Source: Petrolisthes cinctipes (taxonomy: Eukaryota > Arthropoda > Malacostraca > Decapoda > Porcellanidae). Taken from it: 64,000 nt of DNA. The stretch spans positions 37,501-101,500 of the forward strand of contig JAWQEG010001367.1 of the NCBI GenBank assembly GCA_033782935.1, in the 5' to 3' direction. The translations under genes and the position numbers were made by a program. Numbering within the stretch: the stretch's first letter is position 1; each line of letters begins with the position of its first letter. The notes below the pieces were generated by a model. The model was not told where the DNA came from. It worked only from the letters and a program-made list of their open reading frames with translations, and made no database searches. This document shows, piece after piece, positions 30,518 through 43,914 of this stretch.

Positions 30518-33500
30518 TTAACTTTTTTCGGCCTTTTTCAACTTCTTTTCTCTGTATTTCTTGCCTTCCTTGACTTCCATCTTCTCGTCTTCTGTGAGTT
30601 GCGGCTTAACGTTGGAGAAGACCCCAGTACCGACAGTAACTGTCCCCTCGCGCAGGGTGAACCTCTGGCCCTTCTCAAGCACCATAGGTTTGGCTAGTCG
30701 CATGGTCAGACTGCAGAAAGTTAACAAAATTAAAGTGCGTGTCAGTGTTTTATAAGCCGGAAAATGCAGTATAAGCTTCCATGACCATATCCTAAGCCGG
30801 CAACTTGTCTCAAAATAAACAATTAAACATAGGTTTACCTGGCAATGTTTCAACATAAATAAATGCTTACCTGGCATCTTCTCCAGGCATGACCATATCT
30901 TTGCCATTGATAATAATCTGAGCAGCACTACGCCATGTCTTGCTATACACCTGCATCTGTAGGAAGGATGTGAAGGGTCTGGTACGGCCGCCCTCATCCT
31001 TCCTCAGTATGTAGACCTGACCATCAACGTGGTCATACAATTTCATGGTTCCAGGTTTGCACATAATCTGCAATATTAACATACAGTTAGGGGTTGCATA
31101 TACATAAAAGAAGTGGATGACAGGAAAGATTGGAAATGCTGTATTTTGTATGTACAGTAGAGTATTAATTCCAATTTATCCCCTAGATCACGTCAATTTT
31201 CCAGTAACGGACAAAGTTAACCCCCTTTTTGTCCATAAAATCGAGGGTCGAGTGTATATGCATATGGACAGCAAGGAGGAATGTGCCCATCTATTGATCC
31301 ACCCAAAGTGATCTCACTCCTTTCTGGGACTCTTTTTATCTCCTGTGAGATATGAAAAGAACAAGAGGTCCAAAATCATGTTCAATTTCATTTGAGACAC
31401 CTCTGCACATTGCATTTGAAGGACCAAAAGTTGAGTGTTCCAGGGCTCAACAGCTATGTACTGTATAAAAGTGACAGTACAGGCTAGGCTAACTCTTACA
31501 TTAGAGTTGGATTGAAAAGGGGCGAGACCAAGTAGCTTAGTGAATGATGCATGCTCTCCTGAGGACAGGAAGCATACACTGAGAGAGTTCAGAAGAGAAA
31601 GTCAAGTTTAATAGCAATAGAAGAGTGTAATGCAACTTTAAGGCAAAAAAAGTGAGAGTGTAGTGAATCAGTAAGAAGGTAATAAGCTGATAAATTGAAA
31701 GGCCTTTGATTCCACCCTGTCTAAGAGTACTGTGAAAGTTGAGCCACCCTACACTCGAGACCCATACCCTGCACTGTAGACATGACATCTGCACAGTGGG
31801 GATAAAAATATTCATGGAAACTGCCACTAATGCTGTGGCTAGTAAATTTTCAGTGTCCTTGACTGATATCGTGTAAATAAAAGACATGCATATTGACAGC
31901 TTCCTGCAACTGACCATGCCCTTGGTGACATCATCCCTCTTGAGACCACGAACCAACGCTGCCATCTGGTCCCCTGCCTGAGCCTCCTCTAAAGTCTGGT
32001 GGAACATTTCTATCCCTGTGATGGTGGTCTTGAGCTTTCTACCATACCCCATGAACTCACACTCCATCCCTTTCTTGATCTTGCCTCGCTCCAGAGCTCC
32101 TCCCACCACTGTGCCTCGTCCTGAAATATAATTTCCAGTTAATTCCTTATCCAAACTCTCTAAACCAAATCAATAAGTTTAGATATTATCATGTCCAGAC
32201 AAAAGGCCACCACCACCCCTGCTTCTCTCTCTTTGTGCAAAAAACATATCAATCAATTTTGTTATTCCCAAGTGAAAAACAATAATCATATCCATATATT
32301 ATCATCATCTATACTTCAAACATGATATTGCTTTTTCATGGCCTACAAATATAAACAATAACAAGACATGAGAACATATTATGCACAGTAATAAATATTG
32401 ATAACACATCTCAGTACTATCTCCCAAGCAATCTAAACTAGGGAGGTGTTGAGCTAGCTACAGTAACTCTGGATCACATGAGAGGTAATCATAAGCATCT
32501 TTCCTTTCAATATGCACTGCACTGTACCTTGCCATCATACTTTACATACATTGCAGTTTTCCTGATAAATCTAAACACATCAATACAATATAGATGAGAT
32601 TTCTGTATGAGTAAGGGTGGGTTTGTAATCACTGAAATATTTTAACTAGAACACTGAAAATTCTAGTTCAAATGGGCCAACAGGTTAAGGTACAATGAGT
32701 TATACATGTTGTATGAAAGTTGTGCTAACTAGTGTACAATCCAGTGCAGGTCGCCCTCTACTCAAGATCTTATCTTTCTTACTCAGTCAAATTTGAGAGT
32801 ACACTCAACTCTCCATTTCCTGGACCCCCTTTTGCCGGATTTCGGACACTGTCTGGGTGTGTGACAATATGTATGATTACCATACATACACTCGGACGAT
32901 CCGGGAAAAGTTAAAAAAGTCCGTTCGACAATTTCAAGCTTCCCGGTACCCTGCCTGTGACGTGAACATAAATTATAAACACATTGTCTGCCTTGTGTTT
33001 TTGTTTCCTTACGTAGACAGAGTACAGTATTGCTAATGTGATAATATTTTGCCTTATCAAGGACCAAGATGGCTCCACCAACGAAAAAAGTGGAAAACCA
33101 GTGCATTTGTCCGTGTATAAGTCATTCTTCCACCACCTCACAAGCATCACGCACAGCTACCGCCGACAGTGTTGCCAGGTCTGTTTGACGAGATTTCCCC
33201 AACTTCAACATGAGAATTTCCCTTTATACCTCAATAATTCCCTGTTTACTCTTGAACATTGAGGGTCTTTTTGCTATTTCATCTGGTAGAAATTTCCATT
33301 TACTCTTGAACAATCTTTATATAATTTCCCTGTGCGGACTTCAAAATTCCCTAAAACAGAGAAATTTCCCTGCACCTAGCAACACTGAGAACCGACTCTT
33401 CGTCGCGTAAAGTTATTGCAGTAGCCTACTTTACAGTATACTGTACATTTATTGTTAATACACTATGTTTTGTGTGTTAGTACAGTTATGTTGATATGTT

Positions 33501-36500
33501 GGTTGACCTCCATACTGTTCTGTTGAGTGCTGGACATACTGTAGTGTAGACAGTGACACCCAGACATTTGTAAGAGTCCGGGGCAAGTGGTGATTCATGG
33601 ACCGAGTTGGGTAAATATCCGGCAATGGTCAGTGACCTCGGATATTTACAATTCCCGGACTGGTGCTCAACCCTAATTGTCCAGGAAATGGAGGGTCGAG
33701 TGTTATACCTCAAGTCAAAGTTTGGGGTCTTATAACCTCTAAACTTATTATGTAGTGGCATTATTATGGTGTAATTAAGGCATGAGGTCACTGCCTAGTG
33801 AAAATGCTAAAATACAACAACAGTGAACAATTGCAATGCCCTCTCCTCAAAATTCCCCAGACAGGGAAGGTCGGTATCAAACAGTTCGTTTCTACATTAC
33901 TCTCAAGTCAACTTTAACTCATGCAGTAATGCACTTTACCATCAAATGTGCATATCCTTATTTTACATAGCGTTTAATAACACAAACCTGAAATGGAATA
34001 GACACTCTCCACTGGCAACAAGAAGGGCTTATCCAAGTCTCTGATTGGTGTTGGGATAAATTTGTCCACTTCCTCCATCAAGGACAAAATTGCTTTCTCA
34101 CCTGGAAAGAAAAAATAATAAATTATATGACACACCAACTTTCAGTGACTAGGTTAAGAAAGAAAACAACACACTCTTGACAGCAATGTAACTATTTTTT
34201 CTCTGTATAAGTAAATATCTTCACCACCGCTCAAAGTTCAGCCAATCACGTTTCACCTTACAATGGCTTTGGGTTCCCAGTGAAGCATTCATAAAGATAT
34301 GAGGGCTTACTACAAAGAACAGCCAGATATTGCCATATACAACCATATTTCTCTTGCATTTTCTACTTGCTCAACTGAACATATGGATGGCCTTATTTCG
34401 CCACATAGAAGGACAGGTATTATAAGTAATTGTTGAAAACCTACCTACTCAGTGGTAGCACACTCATCTTACATCTGGAACAGCTTTAATTGAGTCAAAC
34501 TGTACAATAATTAGGTAAAAAAAATACTGTACCAATTTCTGGATTATTCCCATCAACAGCAGCCAAAGCTGAACCCTTAATGATGGGCATATCATCACCA
34601 TCATAACCCATCTCTGTCAGCAGCTCTCGTACCTCCATCTCCACCAGCTCAACCATCTCTTCATCTGCTGCATCAAGCTGAAATAATAAACTAAAATTGT
34701 AAGATGCACCCTGAATATCATAATAAAAACAAATCAATGGACAAATCTGAACACAGGGTACCCTGTCTAATTAAAATGCAATTCCTGAAAAAATTTACCA
34801 CAAAACTTTAAAATCGTCCAAATAAAAATAGTCCCTTACACCGAGGAATTGAAATTGTGGCGGGATATACACTTACATTCACGCTTAAGTACGATCAAAC
34901 TGGTACACACAATAGATTAAGGGGAGTGTCTGCTTACAGTATTTTGGGTAAAAATTCATCCACATATGAGTTTCCCATTTTCTGTGGGGAAGTGCGCCTA
35001 AAGTATTGTACAATATCCTGAAATGGTAAATATCACCATCTAACACCTCTACAAGGGTGAAAATCAATCTCTATTTCATGCAACCACGAACGCTAGCTCA
35101 CACGTGCCTACTGTGGGTAGCAAGTATGATGCTTGAGATTGTCTGAGGAATGAAATTATCTATTAAAACTGTGTTTGTTTTTGAAGAAATAACTAAAAGA
35201 TAACTACTAAATCAGTTGCTGGCATCTGGAACCTCCAGTGAGGAATATGAACATCTCTCAGTGCCTGTCAAGAGTTGGGAGGTTAGATATGCTGTTGCGC
35301 TCCTCAGCACCTCTTATCATTTTATTCCCACCCAAGGCACATTATTCATTTCACTTTTCCTGCATTATTCAAGATGCTTAGAAGGAAGGGTTGGCTTCAG
35401 AAGAGAGCTGAAATCAGGAGGAGAGAGAATCATATCAACCATCCAAGACAGACAGAAGGCCGAGTTGCAACACCAGTCGTAGGCAACAAGTGGGAGTGGC
35501 GACCCATGATACCCTTAGAATATCTTATTGGTAAAATTCTGAGTTCAGAATTGTATTCAGGGTTTTACCAGTAAGAGGGGACCAGGTGCTTGAATTCCTA
35601 CCAGAAACCTTAGAAAAATGTATTAAACCAGTTTCAATACTTTAAACGTGTTTTTCTCAAAACATATTTTTGCTACTTTGGATCCCTACTCCTCCCACAG
35701 TATTGGTCCTGTAACAATAATTTTACCCTCGTTTGAAAGAGCATGCAATGAGGATTATAATGATAGAACAAAATTTTCCCATGTTTTATAGTTTCTATGT
35801 TACGGATGTCTAAATACGAAACAATGCGCTGAGAATGGGACCGCACGAAATCACGGAAAGTTAGCAGGCCATACTTCTAAACAAACAGGGCTATAACAAA
35901 TCTGATCTACATTTCATGTTCTTCCAAACGAGACATAACAAATCAAAATAGGTCAAATAGTTGTGGAGAAGTAGGGATCCAAAAGAGCCATAAAATTGAA
36001 TTAAGAAATAAGACATTATTGCTTCTAATTCTAATTCACTGAATTAAAAAAACAAACACCCAAACATCATCATTTCATATTCTCTATCTTGTGTAAACAT
36101 TTTGTGAAGCTAGGTCAATTATTAACCAAAAATTTGTAATAACCGGACACTCCTCTTAAAGCTTCACTCCAAGAGTGCAAAATCTGTAACCCATTCTCCC
36201 CCTCAAAAAAAATGTGAACACATTTCTTGGTGTAAAAATACCATATATAATACTGGTACTGTTGAATTAATATCTGACCTTATTAAGAAAAATAATGATG
36301 TGTTCGACGCCAATTTGCTTTGCCAGAACGAGATGTTCCCTTGTCTGTGGCATCACCCCATCAGTGGCAGCTACAACCAAGATGGCCCCATCCATTTGTG
36401 AGGTCCCTACAATCATATTCTGTAAAATAATAACCCACATTACTAAATGAGCCCATTATTCCTCAAAAGAAGTATTTATACACAAGATGGTCCTAAAATT

Positions 36501-39500
36501 ACAAAACTTGGCCACATATCAGTTTTTTATTAATTCAGATGGGCAAGCACGAAACCTGTACATATTGAGCATGTGAGACAATGGGAACAAAATTTATCTC
36601 CCAGGTATGATAATATTAATTTCAACTGGGCGGGATTCTGGAAGTGATTGGGAAGTTATTCACTCATACATTGACATGACTGAGAATAGGATGGCTGCCT
36701 TTTCTTACTTCATCTGGTTAAGGTGGCCCTACCTTGGGCCACCACACCATTAGCACCCTTAAAGTACTGCCTACATCTTTACCTGCCTAGAGAGGTGTCA
36801 GGAGACTCAAAGGACTTGCCTGGACTTTTGTATTTCTTCCAGACTTTGGTTGCTGGTTACATTTCAATTTGTTTCCTACAGCTGGGGTAAATGGCCAGCT
36901 CCAGTTACACAATGCACATATACATGTAAAACATCCCCTACACCAGCTACAGCTCGACGTAAGAATACCTTTTACTCAAAACAAAACATTATACTATGCT
37001 ACATAAACCCCTTCTGAGGGTTCTCTTCAAGACAAGGAGTGAATTGAAAAGCCTATCTGATATGAATAGGCAAGTCTTAAGTATATAAAATCTTGTCAAG
37101 CCAGATAAAGATGTTGTTACTCTTCTACATTGGCTAGCCCCTAAGGTGAGTTTCTGTAATGATGCAAATCCATGTGAATGAATGAATGAACTTGTTTTTC
37201 TGGAATATTAAATATGTTAGACATTGGTCATCCAGAAACTTTTATCTACTTATTTTTTAAAGCAGATATAGTACAGTATTCTGAAAATGAAAGTATATTT
37301 GCAGCAACCACAATAAGTATTCAAAAGGAAGCATGACAAGGTAGGCTTCTACTAATATTATTCAGTATGAGAGAGACCTTAATATAGTCAGCATGTCCAG
37401 GGCAGTCAGTGTGGCTGTAGTGCCTATTCTCTGTGCTGTACTCAACATGAGCCACGTTGATAGTAATTCCACGGGCTTTTTCCTGTGGTGCATTGTCAAT
37501 TTCATCATATCTCTTGGCTTTGGCTAGTGCTTTCTCTGACAGAACTGCAAAAGAGAGAGCATCTGATAAATGTTTGTATTTGCACCAAAGAACAGTCTAC
37601 CACACTCATAGTGCGTACAAGCCAGAAGAAAAGAATATGTTCATTGGCAACTGTTTAAAAATTTCCCTACACTTCCCTCTCCCTCCTTCAAGTTATTGAG
37701 GGTTTGAATATGCAGTTCAACTTAATGATCTGGAGGAGTTATGGTGCTGGGTAGAATGAAAAGAAATGGTTTACATTAATAATAAACGTTACCGTACCAT
37801 GTTGTTAATTTCCCATACTTTACTGCAATTAATTTCTGATCAATGGTTGGAATGTTGCTAGCACCTCTTGCTTGATTAAGTATATGTAGAGGAATGATGT
37901 TAGCAAATGAATAATACAACTTAAGATAAGACTTTCAACAGGATATAAATCTGTATTATCCACAACAATAGTCACTGGATTGTAGTGTCAGTATCTTCTA
38001 CAAAAAGTTCAGGGTAAAACAGGGTTATACCATACCTTTAGTAATAGCAGCTGTAAGAGTAGTCTTGCCATGATCAACATGTCCAATTGTACCAATATTG
38101 CAGTGTGGCTTTTCTCGTAGGTACACTTTCTTCTCAGCATAATTGCGAGTTTGAACAATGCCTGGGATAATTCTTAGTCTTGTCTGACCAGCCAAGCTCC
38201 CATTACAACTATGTGTTTGTACTATGTGGCCAAACCCTGCAAGGAAAAACTTGGGTATTACTCTTGCTTACATTCAAACCTTAGGGAATAGACTACTGTA
38301 CAACTAAAATCACATAAAACTAAAGTTCACAAAATGAAACAAAAAATAATCCAAAAGTTTGTTTTCAGCAAGAGTGCCAAATACGAAATTTTAATTTGTC
38401 TCAAAGTCTTGATTGAATGAACATGAATCCACAACTGGCAACATGAGCTGCTGAATTTCACCATTCAATAATGTCAAATGCTTGACAAATTCAAAGTTAT
38501 AGTAGGTACAATATCCTTTAATACATAGTTTACTTCCAGAACAACATTAGTTATGCATATAGTCTAATGTGCCAAAGCAGCAATTATCAGGTTTTGGCTA
38601 TAAATCCTTTTGCTCACACCTTAAAACCTGCCATCACATCTAAAACAATAAATCAGAAATATGAGCATGCCTAAAAAGTATTATGAGGAAGGTAACCAAT
38701 TATCTATTACAGTACCAAACACACTCAACGGCTAATGTTTATGTTACTTATTGCATTGGCATATTTTACTTTCACCCTACTGGTTAGTAGCTTTACTTAT
38801 TACCAAAATTTACTCCCCAAAATAGAAATAGGTCCTACTTGTAACTGCCAAACCTTTAACCGCTTATACTTTTTGCCAAGGTAGTACCAAAACGGTCATT
38901 ATTCATATTTATATCACTTAATTTACACCGACCATTCCTAATGTAAACACCTACTTCATTACACTAAGGTTCAGTCTCCCAAAAAAGCTACTACAAGGAT
39001 GATACAACTTGGCTTGGGGAGGCTGCATATAATTGATACATTACCACCACCTAACCTAGCAAACCTACTCTTAATTACAATTACCGTACAGTACATGTAT
39101 ATAATAATAACATTCAACAACTGCCTTCTCAAACCGCTAATGAAACAGTATATAGGCTCTTGAAATATCCACACCTAACCTACCTTAGGTCCGTAGACAA
39201 GAACATATCGTCAGGTCCCGATGCTCGGGATATGAAGCCCATATATTTTATATGGCCGTCATATCCCAAGCATCGGGTATCAGGACCCGACAAAATGTTC
39301 TTGTCTACGGCCCTTAATCCGACCTAATGAGGACCTGGGGTAAACTAACTGGAACAAAATTATACGAGTTCTTGTAGTAGAATATAGTTCTTTGGGCACT
39401 GGTGGTCTTATCGTCATTAATAGTCAACAGGATTCGGTATTTATTGAAAGAATTACCGTTTTGTAGCAATGTTGCCAGATCCGCCTAGGTACCAGTATTT

Positions 39501-41333
39501 TGCCCCGGTCATTTTCTGTACTTTACCAAGGTTATTTCCCGGTAGTTTGCCCAGGTTAGGTCCCGGTAGTCTGATGCTGTCTAGGTTAGGTTAGGTAAGG
39601 TCAGGCTAATTTCATTTGGTATTTATTGAAAGAATTACCGTTTTGTAGCAGTGTTGCCAGATCCGGCTAGGTCCAAGTATTTTGCCCCGGTCATTTTCTG
39701 TACTTTACCACGGTTATTTCCCGGTAGTTTGCCCAGGTTAGGTCCCAGTAGTCTGCCCAGGTTAGGTCCCGGTAGTCTGATGCGGTCTAAGTTAGGTTAA
39801 GTTAGGTTAGGTTAGGTTAGGTCAGGTTAGGTCAGGTCAGGTCAGGTCAGGCTAATTTCAAAATGCCCCATTTGAATATGCCCTATCTTGTAAATGGGGC
39901 ATTTGCGGAGAAAATGCCATAGAAGAAAATAGTCTTAAAATGGTCTTAATAAGTAGGTAATGAAGGTAGAAAAACCGTACCCAATAACGGTAATTCATTC
40001 AATATTTACCTTTACATTTGAATATGCCCTATCTTGGAAATGGGGCATTTGCGGAGGAAATGCCATAGAAGAAAATAGTCTTAGGTATTATTACAGAATA
40101 ACTGGGTTTTTGGCTAGGATCGCGCAGTGTTACCACATCCGGCTAGGTGCTGGGAATTTGCCCAAGTCACTTTATGATAGTTTACACCGGTTATATCCCG
40201 GTAGTTTGCCCAGGTTAGGTCCCGGTAGTCTGATGTTGTCTAGGTTAGGTTAGGTCAGGTCAGGTGAGGTCAGACTAATTTCCAAATTATATTTGTAAAA
40301 CGGGGCATATCTCGAAAACGGGGCATCTCCAAAAGAAACACCATAGAATAAAAGTGTTTTAGAATGGTCCAAAATAGTGGGTAATGATACTAAAATACAC
40401 AATATAGTGAACCCAGTTCTTCTGTAAATTTACCTAGTCTTAGAATTGTCTAAATAAGTGGGTAATGAAGGTAGAAAAACCGTACGAAATAACGGCAATT
40501 CTTCCAATATTTACCCAATATGCACCAAATCTATTAGTACCTTCCAGAGTTTCCTAACTATGGCATTACAGTTATTATATACAGCCATCAACGCTTGGCA
40601 GTCATATGATTACAGGCCGTATTAAAGAACATTCACAGTGTATACTATGGTGTGGTACCGGAACGATCACGACTCCATGGACAAAACGGTAAAGGTACAG
40701 ACGAGGACCTTACTGTATAATAGATATTTTACTGTCATTACCCACTATTTTGGACCATTCTAAGACACTTTTCTTCTATGGATTTTCTTCCTCAAATGCC
40801 CCGTTTCCAAGATAGGGCATATTCGAATGGGGCATTTTGAAATTAGCCTGACCTTACCTGACCTGACCTAACCTAACCTAGACCGCATCAGACTACCGGG
40901 ACCTAACCTGGGCAAACTAACGGGACCTAACCTTAGCAAATTACCGGGAAATAATCGTGATAAAGTACAATAAATGACAGGGGTAAAATACTAGGACCCA
41001 GCCGGATCTGGCAACACTGCTGCAGTAAGGTCCACTTCTGTACTAATACCCAACCAACAACAGAGCCGTCATCGTACCACCAGTACCACGTCATCGTATA
41101 CACCACTAATATTCTTGCATACGGCCTTACATCACAGTGCCGGTACACACAACCCCTTATGCATGCTTATATATCGTGTTAAAGATAATTATTTACTCGT
41201 CTAATTATTAACCTATTTCGTTTATCACATCACCTTGTTCTTTCATGCAAACTGTCCATCCCAACGAAATAATTAAAGGACGTCAAAACTTACTTAATGT
41301 TGTGAGGACACGGGAGAATACACAAGCAGCCAT
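30518..41333 (-). CDS. TUFM: Mitochondrial elongation factor Tu, nine exons, complete
   Basis: GTP-dependent carrier of aminoacyl-tRNA to the mitochondrial ribosome. Coding exons in transcription order are 41333-41294, 38236-38036, 37544-37378, 36419-36279, 34677-34533, 34101-33988, 32120-31915, 31067-30871 and 30710-30518 (stop TAA 30520-30518). They total 1404 nt, 467 aa, with all junctions GT-AG and in phase. Start: ATG at 41333 in a good context (gcgaaATGG), opening a basic presequence ([14 protein letters not shown]) with likely cleavage near TRNYAEKK. G-domain: G1 GHVDHGKT at 65-72, G2 GITI at 106-109, G3 DCPGH at 127-131, G4 NKLD at 182-185, G5 GSAL at 218-221. Domains 2 and 3 follow ([44 protein letters not shown]). 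After domain 3 a 29-residue tail carries ten lysines and ends KKAEKS. No frameshift or stop is seen. Codon use is more A/T-rich than in the aldehyde oxidase gene next door. Confidence 0.97.
31155..31256. mobile_element. Possible fragment related to the 32802-33702 element
   Basis: The right side reads CGAGGGTCGAGTGTA, matching the right end of the larger element (GGAGGGTCGAGTG). The left side only loosely mirrors it. Lies in an EF-Tu intron. Confidence 0.3.
32802..33702. mobile_element. About 900-bp DNA transposon remnant in EF-Tu intron 6
   Basis: Ends CACTCAACTCTCCATTTCCTG and CAGGAAATGGAGGGTCGAGTG are an inverted repeat. An ATG at 33070 starts a short frame ([11 protein letters not shown]) that recalls pogo/Tigger-type transposase N-termini but stops quickly. 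No active coding capacity. Confidence 0.6.
35668..35988. repeat. Old inverted repeat in EF-Tu intron 4
   Basis: TTTGGATCCCTACTCCTCC on the left mirrors GGAGAAGTAGGGATCCAAA on the right. A second match (CTCGTTTGAAAGAGCATG against CATGTTCTTCCAAACGAG) extends the arms to about 75 bases, imperfectly. No coding capacity. Confidence 0.5.
36740..36800 (+). repeat. Fragment of the SINE-like repeat in an EF-Tu intron
   Basis: CACCCTTAAAGTACTGCCTA, CATCTTTACCTGCC resembles the 3' part of the family (TTAAAGTATTGCCCACATC). Confidence 0.4.
39186..39315. mobile_element. 130-bp palindromic element in EF-Tu intron 1
   Basis: Ends CCGTAGACAAGAACAT and ATGTTCTTGTCTACGG. Inward, GGTCCCGATGC pairs imperfectly with GCATCGGGTATCAGGACC, and GGGATATGA with TCATATCCC. 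A TTA lies on both sides and may be the target duplication. Confidence 0.75.
39440..41035. repeat. Complex fold-back repeat cluster in EF-Tu intron 1
   Basis: A module of about 170 bp starting GTTGCCAGATCCGGCTAGG, then TTTGCCCCGGTCATTTTCTG, TTTCCCGGTAGTTTGCCC and AGGTTAGGTCCCGGTAGTCTG, ending in GGTTA/GGTCA runs, occurs three times on the + strand (about 39470, 39650, 40125) and once inverted (about 40845-41020). Between them an AATGCCCCATTTGAATATGC / GGGGCATTTGCGGAG segment is also repeated and inverted. No open reading frame of note. Confidence 0.8.
39785..39852 (+). repeat. Interstitial TTAGG-like run
   Basis: GGTTAGGTTAGGTTAGG passing into AGGTCAGGTCAGGTC. TTAGG is the arthropod telomere unit; here it is part of the fold-back cluster. 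Shorter runs occur at about 47847-47867 and 49858-49990. Confidence 0.7.
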
Positions 41334-42000
41334 TTCGCCTTATGAAGTAATGAAGAGCCAGTGTACGATTATGATGGTCCAGGTGAGATATACTACTCTT
41401 GCTACGGCACCTCCTGTTATGATTTTATTTACATTTAGTTCCTTAACTTTTTTTCTCTTTCAACGCTTTCAATTATTTAAAAATACTTTTTTTATCATTT
41501 TAAATTACTTTTTCATGTGAAAATATTATTTAATAACAATTCACGGTCATCTTAATTATTTCACAGTGTTGTATAAGCTGTACAACAACGCAGCGAAAGA
41601 TCCTCCATCATGTTTACCCACTCTGTGGTTTACCCTCACATACTCTGAATGTATGCGAATTAAGCTTATTGATTTTGCTAGCAATTTTCTTACTATGATA
41701 TTGTATGAATAATAAATATTGCCAGTATGATACTCAATTAAAGGTCACATCATAATAACTGTGTACCTTCAAAGTCTCGTTTTCTGTGTTTCACCAAATT
41801 CTTAACAGCGAAATATCTAGAGAAGTTAGGGCTAAAAGTCTTTCTTGATTTTAACAGGGCCACGCGTGGCTTCTTTGGCATTTTGATGCTGCACAGTATA
41901 AGCTAGAAATGTGACAATTTGTTACCCAGATAGACACCCATCGTAACTCCTGCCATATGGTCAGACAGAAAAACGAAAACTGTACTTAGCCAGAAAGACC
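41334..42000. other. EF-Tu upstream region
   Basis: Presumed promoter of the EF-Tu gene (minus strand). I see no TATA element at a convincing distance. Composition is AT-rich. Confidence 0.35.
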
Positions 42001-42009
42001 TTGTAGTCA

Positions 42010-42180
42010 AAGTAAAGGTGAAAAGACAGATAAGATCATAAGAGGGACAACAAGCACGAAGGAAACAGGAGGAAAGAAGGGACAGATGAAGATATGAAAT
42101 GGAATGGCTCGTATTCGAAGGGGCGCCCAAACCCTAACAGTAATGACCAGCAGAGCTTCTGCCCTATGAAGGTTTGTGCA
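42010..42180 (+). repeat. Dispersed SINE-like repeat, copy 5
   Basis: GAGGGACAACAAGCACGAAG, GGGGCGCCCAAACCCTAACA, ending CTATGAAGGTTTG. Intergenic between EF-Tu and the aldehyde oxidase-like gene. A short head-only copy is at 43745-43800. Confidence 0.6.
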
Positions 42181-42511
42181 AACCGTCGATTGAGTCTACG
42201 GGCATTGTAACCATTATTTGATTATCTATGATACATTTTTCCAAAAATTTGTTACCCTGTCAGTGATTCTGTCTGTTTGCACCTAAAAGTGTACATTGAC
42301 ACACATATAGATTAGTCAATTTTGGGAGAAAAAAATTTATCTTTTAGATTTGCTCCATTCCCAGTCAGATCGAGTCAAGGGGTGAACTTAATTAATACTG
42401 ACCAATCACATCACACTGAGAACAAGAGGACCCAAGCCAACAAACAAACTGGCCAGTCACAAGGTGAGATGCACTTATAGTCACAGTCATTAGAATGTCT
42501 GTGGCAGTGGA

Positions 42512-42734
42512 CAGTTGGACACAGGAATTAGTGGTACAGTCAAAGTGTAATAATGCTTAGCTCCTCGCAGTATGGAATTTATTTAAGACCAATAAGATAT
42601 ACAAGGGGCAGAAAATATGATGTAGGATAGCGACGATAGGTGTACGTACCGACCAACAAGAGAGACTGCATGGTTACTGGAGAGGTACAAACATCATCTA
42701 CCTGGGCTGTACCGCGAATTCCCGAGCCCAACTG
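42512..42734. mobile_element. MITE, CAGTTGGACACAGGAATT family, copy 1
   Basis: Inverted ends CAGTTGGACACAGGAATT and AATTCCCGAGCCCAACTG, followed inward by GTGGTACAG and CTGTACCGC. The right end is flanked by TA; the left TA is changed to GA. Same family as 52196-52408 and 60152-60364. Confidence 0.75.
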
Positions 42735-43740
42735 TACGCTAACGGAAGTCCACTGGCATCGCCAACAATAATATTTCATTTGGAATCCTAATCTCTCCCA
42801 AAATATATTAATATTTTTCATTGCCAGTTAAGAAATACACCTTCAGTTGAAATTTCTTAAAAATTCACACGACTTTCTGTTAAATCCTGGAAAAAAAAAA
42901 AAACGAGTGCCTTGATAAGACTCACAAAGCGGATACTAATACACAGTACAGTTTTACATCATGTAATTTATTATAGACACTCCTCATTTGTTGTTTTTTT
43001 TCAACAATCAATATTAACTAATTAACTACATGTGATATCCATAATTGTATATCAGAAAATAAAGTGTATTTGTAGCCCATATATAAGTCACTAATTTTTC
43101 CAAACTGTGTGGGAAACCATCAATACTGTCCAAGGGGCCAGTTTGGTGAAAGAGGCAGCTTCCATTTCGCCTTCATCATCATCAGTCCTCATTCGTATAA
43201 TCCGGAACTAAAAATATATATTGATATCTTGCCTTCACTTTTCTCATTCACGTCATGTCAACGATAGATAAAGCTTTCACTTACTTCTCAACCACTTCAT
43301 GTCAACAAGAGATAAAGCTTTCACTTACTTCTCAATCACTTCATGTCAACAATACAATAAAAAATAATGAATGGAACTCTAGGAGAATAAACTAATGGGT
43401 TTGTGGCACTGGAATCAAATCAACAAATGGAGATAAAAAGTGATATAAAGTTTCGTGGTCCAAGTGTATAACAAAGGTCACTTCACACGTTCTCATACTA
43501 ATTATATATATAAAGTAGAGTTGTAATTATATAATATCCATATAAATTTTAAAGGATAACTGTTTCACTGTTAATATGACAACCTCTATTTGCCTAATTA
43601 TTTCTGCATGTAAAAAATATATGCATACAAATATAAATCATACTGTATTCTGTATCATTAATCATCATCATCATTACGGTTACTAATATCACATAATTAT
43701 TATATTTATTAATAAAAAATCACAGTCTAATTAGTTTATA
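42735..43740. other. AT-rich intergenic sequence
   Basis: Contains a small tandem duplication (TTCACTTACTTCTCAACCAC at about 43277 and again near 43320) and, on the minus strand, an AATAAA at 43710-43705 that could end the aldehyde oxidase-like transcript about 420 bases after its stop. Confidence 0.4.
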
Positions 43741-43914
43741 CATAACAGCGAGGTCATATGGCGCCCGAAAAAGAAGGTGATTGCGAGGTGGGATAGCAGT
43801 TTGGAAGAATCTCAAAGTCAACAAGAAAAATACAATAATGTTCAACTTTACCAGATTATAAATTTACTTTGAGTAATCATGAAACTAAAAAAACTATAAA
43901 TATTTGAAGGTGTA

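Noticed and set aside
30518..41333. EF-Tu as a bacterial contaminant or endosymbiont gene
   Set aside because: Nine exons, a mitochondrial presequence and eukaryotic introns rule this out.
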